Shown here: one piece after another, positions 46,844 through 57,397 of the stretch
How the letters are laid out: each line of letters begins with the position of its first letter
How positions within the stretch are numbered: the stretch's first letter is position 1
Assembly: GCA_033220425.1 (NCBI GenBank)
Contig: CM065652.1
Coordinates: 4,650,001-4,714,000 of the forward strand
DNA length: 64,000 nt
Reading direction: 5' to 3'
Source: Lepraria neglecta
Lineage: Eukaryota; Ascomycota; Lecanoromycetes; Lecanorales; Stereocaulaceae
Translations under genes and position numbers: made by a program
Notes under the pieces: model-generated
Databases searched by the model: none
Told to the model about the DNA's origin: nothing
Seen by the model: the letters and a program-made list of their open reading frames with translations, nothing else

Positions 46844-49800
46844 TTAGCTCCCTCTCCCAGATTTCTCGTCCCGAGAAACCATCTATCCTTTATGCCAGCC
46901 CAACGTACTAGACGATCTACCAACCCTTCTATCCGATCGAAGAAACTAGCTACTAAGCTATCTGAGTTCGTGATACGACCGTATTCTCGATACGTTACCA
47001 GTGGCAAGTAGTGCCTAATAGGTACAGGTTCCGATAGATGTTCCAGCTGTATAAGTAGTGGTAGGAAATGCGACCTTGTGGTGTTACCCCTTAAGATATG
47101 TCGTATTGAAAAGCGGCGAAACGAACTTCGTTTAGAGTTAGATAACGCGCTCGCGAAAGTTATACGCGTCTAGTTATAACTAAATACTATAGAGAATAAG
47201 AAGAAGAAGATAGTAGACCGAGAGTTATAGAATATTAGGGAGCTAGAGGAAGACTAACGGTCTATTTCAGGTACCCTGACGACTAGATATTCAACGTCTC
47301 GTCCGAACAGTTCGGCTTCCTAGATAGAACCGATCTGTCCTCCTTCCCGATCGCTCCAGAAACTCCTATAGAAGGCCCTAGCAGTTCCGGAGGTTCCTAA
47401 GAGGCTCCCAGGTATTTTCGGTATTATCGTACCCTTTCTATTTAACCAGATATTTCTAATCGACCTAATTTAGAATCCTCTTGACTTCGAACTCCGTTTC
47501 TTCTTTAATATTATAATAAAATATTTCCTATAAGGGTATATTAGAGTCTACTAGCTCTAAGAGTAAAATATAGAATACCGGATATATCTTGGCGTTAGGT
47601 AGAAGCTCGAGTTTATAGTTAATAGATCCTTTTACCTATTTAATTAAGAATAGTCTAACCTTAATATAATCTAGTTTCTTACTTAGTCTCGTTATTCTTA
47701 TATTTTTTATTAGGAGATATACTTTATCTCCCTCTTTTAGCTAAGGAATATTCTTTCTTTTCTTATTAATTCGTTCCTTTAGTTTATAATTTAAGCTTTT
47801 GATAGACCTTTATATATCCCTATATAAATTCTTCAGCTTATCCGCCTTTACTAAGGCTTTTTCTATATTAGGTCCCTCTCTAGATTATAGAAAAGTATTT
47901 ATATTCCTTCTATAGTTGGTAAAGAATAGTATTAGCTTTATCGTATCTAATATCTTATTATTATATACTAGTTATACTATTGGAAGCAGCGATACCTAGT
48001 TGTCCTATTTCTGGTTAACGTAGTATCTAAGGTATACTTCTATCATCTAATTTACACGTTCTATTTATCTATCTATCTATAGATAATACGCTATTAATAT
48101 CCTTAGTTTTATTCTAATTACTCTAATAAGTATCTTCTAGTAATTAGATATAAAGAGCTTATCTCTATCTGATATAATCGATTTTAGTATACTATAGTCT
48201 CTAATTAGCCTATCTAACAATATAAATACTAGCTGATCTACTTTATAGGTTTCCTTAAAAGGTACTATAATAGTATACTTCGTTAGTTTATCTATAATAA
48301 CTATATTTGAATTAAAGGTATCCTAAGTAGCTAGATCCTTTAATAGTAGTAGCTTAACTATAAAGTCCATTATAATATTATCCTATAGTGATTCTAGTAT
48401 AGGAGTAAATTATATTTGTCCGTACTTGGCGTATTATGCAGCCTTATTCTACTGGTATTCGATATATTCTTTGATATATTACTTAACGCGTACCCGAAGC
48501 TTCGGTACCGCGTATTCTCGTCCTAGGAGTTCCATCGTCTTAGATACTCCTAGGTAACCTTACAAGGGGTCGTCGTAGTAATCCCTAATTACTTCTTCAA
48601 CGTATATATTAGGCAAGTAGATCTTGTCCTAGTATTTGAGCAATACTAAATCTTGCTGGTCCTTCCTTATATTCGTTACGAATATATTATTATTATAGGC
48701 CCTTATAATCCTATTAGTTATATTAGGTCCTAATATATAAAGGGTTATAGCTAATATCTAGTATAGTACCAATAATCCATCCGCTTCTTTCTTTAGAATT
48801 AGTCGTTCTATAATATTCTTTTCTTCTATATAGTCTAATCGCCTACTAAGGGTATCTACTCGACTATTATCCTTTCCTAGGGTATAGGTTATCTTGAATT
48901 TATATTAACCTAATAGTTCTAACTATCGAACTTATCTTCTATTTAATTCCTTTATTATTATAAAATTAAGAAGATTCTTATAATCTATAAAGATAGTTAG
49001 ATCCGAGTAGCTTTCTATATATACTCGCTAGTTTTATAATATATATACTATAGTAAGTAGTTCCTTATTATATATATTATAGTTCTATTCTACTACTAAT
49101 ATCTTCCTTAAATAGTAGATAACTAGATACTACTTTTAGTCTTTTATCTAATATAGATATACTCTAATTACAAGATCCGAGGTATCTATTTCGATACGGG
49201 CCGGTTCGTTAGCCTAAAAGGTATAGAGTACTAGTAGATCTGTATATACTTTCTTTAATATATTGAATAACTTCTATTAGTCTTTTCTCTATATAAATTT
49301 AATATCCTTCTTTATAATATCCGTTAGAGGTAGTACTTTCTTTAAGTAGCCCTTAATAAACTTCCTATTAAAATTAGTAAATCCTAAGAAGCTTTATACT
49401 ACTTTAATATCCTATAGTATAGGCTATTCAGCGATAGCCTTAATCTTCTCTAGGCTTATACTAATACCTCTTATACTAACTATAAATCCTAGAAATTCTA
49501 CTAACTATTAATAAAATTCGTACTTTTCTAGTTTACAGAGAAGTTTCGCTTATAATAGATATCCGAGGATATCCTATATATACTTAATATATTCTTCTTT
49601 ATTCTTAGAATAAATTAGTATATTATCGAGGTATACTATCGCTATTTAATCTAAGTATATTTATATAACGTTATTAATAAGTACTTAGTAGGTTACTAAT
49701 GCGTTAGTAAATCTAAACGGTATTACTAGATACTTATAGTAGCTATATCTTATTTAGAAGGTAGTCTTCTATTCTTCGCCTTCTTTTATCCGAATTAGAT

Positions 49801-52544
49801 TATATATACCTCTAAGATCTAGTTTAGTAAATATCTTTACTTTCCTAAACCGATCCTATAGCTCGCTAATATTAGATAAAGGGTATCTATTCTTAATAGT
49901 AATATCGTTTAACTTTCGATAGTTAATATATAGCTGTAAGCTTCTATCCTTCTTTAGTGCAAAGAGGATTAGGTAACCTACTAGTAATTTAGATTCCCGA
50001 ATAAATCCCTTTTTAAGGTTCTCGTTAATATATCTACGAAGTACTTTAAGTTCCTTTTCTAATAATACGTAAATAGGTCTAAATATTAGTTACTTACTAG
50101 GTTCGAGTTCGATCTTATAATCCTATAGCTAATACTTAGGCAATACTTCTATATTCGTCTCTTCCTCGAATAAGTACGCCTACTTACTATATTCCTGAGG
50201 GATAGAGGGTATATTAGTTCCTCCTTTACCTCTTACTTTATTATCCCGCTAACCCTTACTAGTAACTATAGAGTCGGACTACCTTTTAGTATCGTCCTTA
50301 TATAAAGCTAAGGTAATATATACCTCGACCGGTCTTCGATTCAACTTCTTATCTACTATTAAATACTACTAATATATAGGTATAATCCTAGTAATATTGC
50401 CGGATTGATCTATCTTGAGTACTCCTCGAGCCTAATTAATTATTAGATTATACTTCTTTAACTAAGGTATTTCTAAAATTATATAATAAGTAGCTATCCT
50501 AATAATATTAAAGGTAATCTCCTTATAGTAGCGCTGAATTATAATAGGTAACGAAAGTATCTCTTTATCTACCTTTCCTATTAATAGTATTAACCTATTA
50601 GCTATCTAAAGGTTATACTACTATAACTTCTTTCGAGTTAGTATTCTAGTTAATTATACTAAGTCTCGCGAAATAAAGTTTCTAGTAGCTCTAGAATCTA
50701 TTATTACAACGGTTCGCTATCTATTAATAATTACCGGTATTTTTATATATATATTATATTACGCGGAATATAGATATTATTTAGGGGTTAATATATTGAT
50801 CTCCTTATAGCTACCCTACTATAAAGGATTACTCTTTTCCCGCTTATAGGAGTAGAAATCCTACCTTTAACTTTGACTATATATACTTCTCGTAGTTATC
50901 GTATAGATACGCGTACTATTCTACTAAATAGTACTCTTTAGCGCTTAGGTTATAGTTTAATTCTCTAATAACTCTCTTTAACCATTCTTTATTATATCCT
51001 AGGAAGTATTAATAAATTCTTTTCGTTATAAGGTACTATAGATATCCGTTCTCCTAATATTTATAGTAATAGTTATATCTATAGAGTAGTATTCTTACTA
51101 GTCTCTTGGCTATATTCCTTAGTATACTATACTATATATAGTAAAGCGATATATATTCTTCCTATAGTATACTTTTGTGACCTTAGTGATTCCGATCTAT
51201 CTGATAGTCTAGCTATATATATTCCTTAGAGCTTTCTTCCTCTTCCTTAGATATAGTAGTTTCAGGTTTTATTTTCCTTAGTAGTCGTACTTCTTCCTAC
51301 TTAGCTTCTAATATACTAAAGGCTTCTTCCTACTTTAGATCTATTTTGCTTTCTTTCTAATCCTACTTAGATTTTTTCTCTTAAGCCTTACTATTATCTT
51401 TAGTATTTAGGTTATCTTTATATTATTCCCTAATATATATATTAAATTTCCTTATAAAATCGTTATCGCTATTTTTAGATTCTTTATTAAGTTCTTCTTA
51501 TATTATTCTATTATACTAAGAACTAATATCTTCTTCGACTTTATTCTATACTAGTAGAATCTCCTTAGGCGTATTATCTATATTATCCTAGGTATATACT
51601 TTCTCTAGTATATTTAGCTACTATTGATATACTATATTTTTCGACTTATAGTCTCTAGCGAAGTAGCTCGGTTTACTATAGCTATAATACTTTAGTATTT
51701 TCTTACCCCTTTACTACTTCTTACCCCTTATAGGCCCTCTAAAGGCTTACTTTCCTTTCTTCTCTATAAAGTCTAGTTCTATAGATATATATCTATAGGG
51801 GTCGCGTTCCTTATATCCTAGGTAATAGCTCTTTAATTTAGTAAAAAAGCTCGAACGTCCTATCCTACTAACTCCTCTATTATAACTCTTCTCTATAGTC
51901 CTCTTAAATAACTTATTATTAATTTTAATTACCTCTTTAATTAGCTTATCTAGGGTATTAATAATAATCCCTAATCTTATAAGTTCGTCTTTAATATTAT
52001 CCTTAAGACCTCTCTAGTATATAGTTATTAATATATTATTATCCTAGTTAGTCTTTACGATATATTACTAAAATTAAATTAAATACTCTAATATAGATTT
52101 CTTCTAGGTTATATACTAGATAGTTTATATTACTATATTAACTTTATTTAATAGACCGAATATATAATAGATTTCGAGTCTAAATATAGTTATACTTTCT
52201 ATCTATTATTTAATTTCGCCGTCCTTATTATTATCTTCTATATATTTCTTTAGGAATAGATTAACCTACTTTTAGGCTCTTCCTTATAAATAAGTAATAG
52301 TAAAGGTAGGGTATTATTATATAGGTATAAGGTCTCCTTAAAACTTTAAGTAAAGTAATATCTAGGATAGCTATCCCTCGAGCTTATCCCTTTCTCTATA
52401 ATATAAGTTAGGCTAGGCTATCTTAATATATCTACTAAGTCCTTTATTAATAGTTAGGTATTATTATCGACTCCCTCCTAAGGAGCTTAGGGTAGGTACT
52501 CTAGGGTCTCTTAGTATAGTACTTATCCTTAAGGGTATTTAAAG

Positions 52545-52708
52545 TATTATAAACTATATATTCCGGTATTATAGTATAGATTGATTCTTAATAGGGATAG
52601 AGGTATAGCCGAACAAGAGGTAAAGCAGGCTTTAAGTAATACTAAGCGGGTCTAGTATATAATTAGATAATATATATTTAGTACCTAGCCTAAGAGATCT
52701 ATTATATA
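52545..52708 (-). repeat. Truncated 5' LTR of gypsy element
   Basis: It begins TATTATAAAC (a RIP form of TGTTACGAAC) and follows the LTR consensus to AGAGATCTATTATATA, where Helitron E starts. The rest of the LTR is not found after Helitron E. Confidence 0.7.
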
Positions 52709-54134
52709 CAAGTTAGTGCCTGTAATCTTCACAGAAGATTACCGTAAAACAGGCTATATCTCGCTTATTTTATACTCGATATAGAAGATTTAAGCGGAAT
52801 TAGAAAGCACTCTATTTATAGTATATTTTATATACATAAAGTTAAGCCCTAATCCTAATAGGGCAAAAGTTATTAAGGATTTAGTATGTTAGTGCGTCGG
52901 GGGCGGCTGCGGGGGTAGCTTCAGGGAAGTCCGCAGGCAAAAACATGTTTTTTGAGATTTCCTTAGCCAAACCTTAGCCAAATTTCAAAATTCGAACCGC
53001 GTTGGAAAGCGCATGCTTGGTTTCAAAACTTATGAAATTATGATGATATTGTATGACGTATGTGGCGCGGGGCATTGCTGCGAAGAAGTTGCAGTGCGCA
53101 TTCAACTTTTGATGTTCCAGGGTCCGGGGGTGCCAAGCTCAGTGCTTGGCATCTGGCACCGCCAAAAAAACATGGCGAACACGCTTCTTTTGCTCATAAG
53201 TTTTGCGTAAATGGACCGATTTTGAAAATTTTGACGGTGTTGGAAAGCGCATGCTTGGTTCCAAAACTTGTGAAATCATCTCGATATTATATGACGTATG
53301 TGGCGCGGGGAAGTACTGCAAAGAAGTTACGGTGCGGATTCAGCTCAATGCTTGGCATTTGCCACCGAGCTCGCGCTGCCCGCGAAAACGCTTCTTTTGC
53401 TCATAACTATTGCGCAAATGGGCCGATTCTAAAAATTCTTGATGCGCAAGCAAGTTAATGATTGGATCCAAAACTTATGAAATTATATCGATATCATATA
53501 ACGTATGCGGCGCGGGGCATTGCTACGAAGAAGATGCGGTGCGCATTCAACCTTTGATGCTCCAAGGGTTCGGGGGACGCCAAGCTCAGTGCTTGGCATC
53601 TGGCACCGCCAGAAAAACATAGCGAAAACGCTTCTTTTGCTCATAACTTTTGCGTAAATGGACCGATTTTGAAAATTTTGACGGTGTTGGAAAGCGTATG
53701 CTTGGTTCCAAAACTCATGAAATCATCTCGATATCATATGACGTATGTGGCGCGGGGAAATACTGCGAAGAAGTTACGGTGCGCATTCAGCTCAATGCTT
53801 GGCATTTGCCACCAAGCTCGCGGTACATGCAAAACATGGCGAAAACACTTCTTTTGCTCATAAGTATTGCGTAAATGGGCCGATTCTAAAAATTCTTGAT
53901 GTGCAAGCAAGCTAATGATTGACTCCAAAACTTATGAAATTATCTCGATATCATATGACGTATGTGGCGCGGGGAAGTACTGCGAAGAAGTTGTAATGTG
54001 AATTCAAGTTTTGGTAGTTGAAGGCGCTAGGCCGAAAAGCGTACTATCAGGGGGGGGAAGTATAGGGCCATTCTGATTGGCTATAAGTGCGGAATTGCTC
54101 CGAATGTCGCGATAATCTGTTATTAGAAGAAAGA
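52709..54134 (-). mobile_element. Non-autonomous Helitron copy E
   Basis: Minus strand from TCTTTCTTCTAATAACAG (54134) to CACTAACTTG (52709), flanked by A and T, with the hairpin at 52722-52742. It contains four to five ~240-bp units from about 52990 to 54010, with one GGAAAGCGCATGCTTGGTT-type landmark in most units. Small open frames (60-130 aa) inside are repeat by-products. Confidence 0.8.
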
Positions 54135-54152
54135 TAGTATCTCTTAGAATAG

Positions 54153-54579
54153 TGTTACGACCCACGCCGGTTGGTAACCTAACGGTGCGATAACCGGGTG
54201 CGGGTGTAGATGTCTTATGCTTCTGTGGGAGAGGAGTCACTCAGGTAGAATAGCAGTCTTTGTAGTTAAAGGTAGTCAATGCGTTCTATATTGATAACTA
54301 GTAAAGTATAGTGCAAGGAGTACCAGGAAGATTAACCAAGTAGTAGTTTGCCAAGTTGAACACCCTGTTCCAAACAACGGGCAAAGCCCCGTATATGTAG
54401 ACATAAGAAATCCTGCCAAGCATCCTGTAATAGCATTGCTCGCACTGCGATCATTGCGATCATCATTCTTGATAGCATTGCTCGCACTGCGATCATTGCG
54501 ATCATCGCTTCACCTGCCTGTCCTGTCCGAAGTCATCTGTCCTTCGCGACAGTCCTGTCAGAACCTTCTGGTTCTAACA
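54153..54579 (-). repeat. Solo gypsy LTR (type B U3) with AATAG duplication
   Basis: 427 bp, TGTTACGACCCACGCC... to ...GGTTCTAACA. AATAG occurs immediately on both sides (54148-54152 and 54580-54584). Its U5 end differs from the other copies, while the U3 matches 28225-28642. Little RIP damage. Confidence 0.88.
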
Positions 54580-54799
54580 AATAGTAACTATCTATATCTT
54601 TAACTACTTTAGAAGGAAGGGTATATATTTACTTTTATATAAATAGTAATAGTAGTATATATTACTATATATAGAACTTTTATAAGCCTATTAATTATAT
54701 ATTTCCTATTATTTTTGCCTCTAAGACTCCTCTATATTTATATTATCTATCTCCCTAAGAAGCCTACTAGTTAGGATATATATAGAGCTTCTTACTATT
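54580..54799. other. RIP-type remnant between two solo LTRs
   Basis: TA-rich spacer belonging to the nest's host sequence. No feature identified. Confidence 0.4.
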
Positions 54800-55253
54800 T
54801 GTTACGATCAGGAAATATAATTAGGGATGCGCTCAAGGGGCGTAGCGCCCGTTATGGTTCGAGTCGACGAATCAGTATTCGACTCAGATAGACCCTAAGG
54901 CTTGGCATGCTAAGCGATGAGCACTATGAGCGCAGTGCGCTTAATGCGCTCAGGAATGATAAGCGCAATGAGCGCAGTGCGATTAGTGCGCTCAAGAGAG
55001 GCTTAGCGGACTTTCGTATATCTATATATACAGAGCACTGCTCATCACTTGGAGCATTGTGCTCAACCTTGCTATTCAATTGTTTACTATATATAATAGA
55101 TCTCTTAGGCTAGGCACTGAATATATATCATCTGATTATATACCAGACCCGCTTAGTATCACTTGAAGCCTGCTTCACCCTCTTGTGTAGTTGCACCCCT
55201 ATCTCTATTGAGAACAATCTATAATACGATACCGGAACGTACGGTTCGTAATA
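54800..55253 (+). repeat. Solo gypsy LTR (type A U3) with CTATT duplication
   Basis: 454 bp, TGTTACGATCAGG... to ...GTTCGTAATA. CTATT flanks both sides (54795-54799 and 55254-55258). Lightly mutated. Confidence 0.88.
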
Positions 55254-56723
55254 CTATTCCTGAAATAGTTATTCTAGATTTCTTCTTAGCTACTTTACTA
55301 ACTATAGAGATCTCTCTAGTACTATTATAGGTCTAATAGTATATAAAGTCTATCTATAGACCCTTCTTTCCGTCCTTCTACTACTCCTAAAGCTTATCTT
55401 TAATACTATACTAGTCCTACTATATCTTAGCGATAGTAGAATATTAATTCGGCCCTACAAACTTCTTATAAAATAGTATTACTTGGACTAAGATATAAAA
55501 GTAGCCGTAGCCTCTCTCTATAGCCTATTTAGTAACGAATTCCTTCTACTAGTTATATATAGTTCTAATAATAATAATATTACTACTATTAATAGTATAG
55601 TCTCGGAAGGTCTAGCTATAAATAATCGAACTTTAGATATCTTTCTCCTAGAATAATCTAATAGTAAGCTTATATTTGAAAGTAATATATTCTAGTAATT
55701 TAAGCTCGTCCTTACTAGCTAGATATATTAAAGTTATCTTCCCTTTCTTCTTATTTATAGTAGAACTATAGGATTACTAACTAGCTATAGACTATAAGAT
55801 ATTAATATCCTTTAGAGTCTTCTTACCTTTATCGAAATTAATGTCTTTATAAGATATCTCCTTTCTAGTCTATATCTACCTCTTATTTAGTTTACCTTCG
55901 ATACCTATAAATAGGCTTTTAGACGAATAGTATCTTATTTAGAACTACTAGATATTAAAATACGTCTAAGCGTTAGATAATTAAGTCTCGAGCCTAGCTC
56001 TATTAGAATTATTATCCTTATTAAGTAGATTATATTAAAATAAGGCTATAGATATTTAAGACGATATATCTAGTACTAAATTAATTACCTTCTAAGCTCT
56101 CGCCCTAAGGAATAGCGCTAAGGATAACTACTAGCTTAAAAAGAGACTAGACGAGATAGATAGCGAAGATATACTTAAATAGGATATATAGAAAGTATAT
56201 AAAGATTTGTCTATACTACTAGAAAGGCTTTACTTAGGCTCTAGGGAGGGCTACTTTACTAGTTAAGAAGCTTTCTTCGAGGCCTTCTTAGTAGCTAGTT
56301 TTACAGCTTATTAAGGAGCTACCCTACTATCCTTTTTTAGCGGCGGTAGATACTTCTCAGCCTATTTAGGTATCTAGGGTAGCTTTAGTACCAGCCGTCG
56401 ATAGAGGGGCTAGCGGGTTAAGGGTTAGATATCTAGATATCTAAAGGGCGGTAGTAGTAGTAGCAGCAGTAGCAGCAGGGGCAGGAGGCTTCAGGATTAG
56501 ATAGCGAGGTATCTAGACGATAGCAGGCTCTCTATCGACGGCAGTATACCTATTAAACATACTAGAACGACGCTTTCTAGGGTCTATAGCGACAGCGATA
56601 ATAAGGTCTATAGTCTACAAGCGCGAGGGGAGGTAAAATACTATATATAGAGCACTAGCGGCTTTATCTTTGCCGTTTTAGGAAGACTATATAAGTACTA
56701 CTGCAGAGACAACACATTCCTAT
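55254..56723 (-). pseudogene. Unidentified RIP-degraded coding sequence
   Basis: On the minus strand about 55400-56000 has a recognisable protein texture despite stops: EGKLNKR, SYKDINFDKGKKTLKDINIL, KGKITLIYLASKDELKLLEY followed by ITFKYKL. I cannot assign a family. Upstream (56300-56700) is GC-richer, with a GTAGTAGCAGCAG run at 56454-56486. It could be part of the Tc1-bounded element or a separate old insertion. Confidence 0.4.
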
Positions 56724-57130
56724 TGTTACGATCAGGAAACATGATCAGGGATGCGCCCAGGGGGCGTAGTGCCCGTCATGGTCGAGTCGACGAATCAGTG
56801 TCCGACTCGGACAGGACCTTGAGGCTTGGCGTGGCTAAGCGATGATCGCAATGAGCGCAGTGCGATCAAGGCGATCATGGAATGCTTGGCATGGGGTTCT
56901 ATTGCTATATATGCGGAGCACTGCTCAACACTTGGAGCACCGTGCTCAACTTCTGTTTCATACTCAGATACATGCAATAGATCTCCTAGGCACTGAACAT
57001 ATCTTATCATATACCAGACCGGCCTAGTGAACCATCGAAGCCTGCTTCACTCTCTTGCACCCAAGGTAGCACCTCCATTCCCATTGAGATAACATCCATA
57101 ATACGATACCGGTACGCACGGTTCGTAACA
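56724..57130 (+). repeat. Solo gypsy LTR (type A U3), near-intact
   Basis: 407 bp, TGTTACGATCAGGAAACATG... to ...GGTTCGTAACA. Flanks CCTAT (56719-56723) and CCTGT (57131-57135) match 4 of 5, consistent with a mutated duplication. Hardly RIP-mutated, so probably among the youngest insertions here. It lies 6 bp from the right inverted repeat. Confidence 0.85.
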
Positions 57131-57136
57131 CCTGTA

Positions 57137-57226
57137 TAGATACCTCTTCTACCACCAAAATTTGGTGTGTAGTAGGGTACCCCAAAAGTGCCTTGGCGCT
57201 CCCGCCAATGGTTCTGAAATCTACGG
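57137..57226 (-). repeat. Right 90-bp terminal inverted repeat
   Basis: Inverted partner of 41157-41246, followed by TA at 57227-57228. Confidence 0.88.
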
Positions 57227-57397
57227 TAGGCCGACGGACAAATCAGAAATAATTAGTCAGCCCACCGGATCGACCGAAAAAGGATAGCGGAGTAGTAGTA
57301 AGCAAAGATCAAGCAAAAGAAATAGGCGCAATCAGTTTAGCTCGTCACGAACCCACAATACTCAACTCATGCCGTAAGGAAACGATCTCTTGCCAAC

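Larger units (their letters stand above)
46386..52708 (-). mobile_element. Ty3/gypsy chromovirus, RIP-degraded, 5' LTR truncated
   Basis: 3' LTR 46386-46843 (458 bp, type A) followed by a polypurine tract read on the minus strand (CTGGGAGAGGGAGCTAA, 46844-46860). Then the chromodomain (about 47400), integrase (about 48000-48700), RT (about 49600-50110), protease (about 50700) and gag to about 52540 with a ruined knuckle near 51665. The 5' LTR keeps only its first ~164 bp (52545-52708) before Helitron E. Stops fill every frame. It is collinear with 22055-28642. Confidence 0.9.
41157..57226. mobile_element. Tc1/mariner-type element expanded by nested insertions
   Basis: Two 90-bp sequences, 41157-41246 and 57137-57226, are inverted copies of each other with 5 mismatches (outer ends CCGTAG...). 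Each is bordered outside by TA (41155-41156 and 57227-57228), the Tc1/mariner target duplication. A RIP-ruined Tc1-type transposase begins about 140 bp inside the left repeat. Everything between is later insertions: Helitrons C, D and E, LTRs at 43710, 54153, 54800 and 56724, and a gypsy element at 46386-52708. Subtracting them leaves about 3.8 kb, more than a simple Tc1 (about 2 kb), so another old element is probably included. Confidence 0.72.

Noticed and set aside
53013-53928. Recurring 60-130 residue frames (SYDVCGAGH, VAVRIQL, MLGICHRAR) in Helitron copies
   Set aside because: They recur with the ~240-bp unit, in varying frame and length, with no conserved start or stop. Best explained as repeat translation.
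41157-57226. A giant Starship-type cargo element
   Set aside because: No tyrosine recombinase (DUF3435) captain at either end, and the 90-bp inverted repeats with TA fit Tc1/mariner. The interior is ordinary transposons, not cargo genes.
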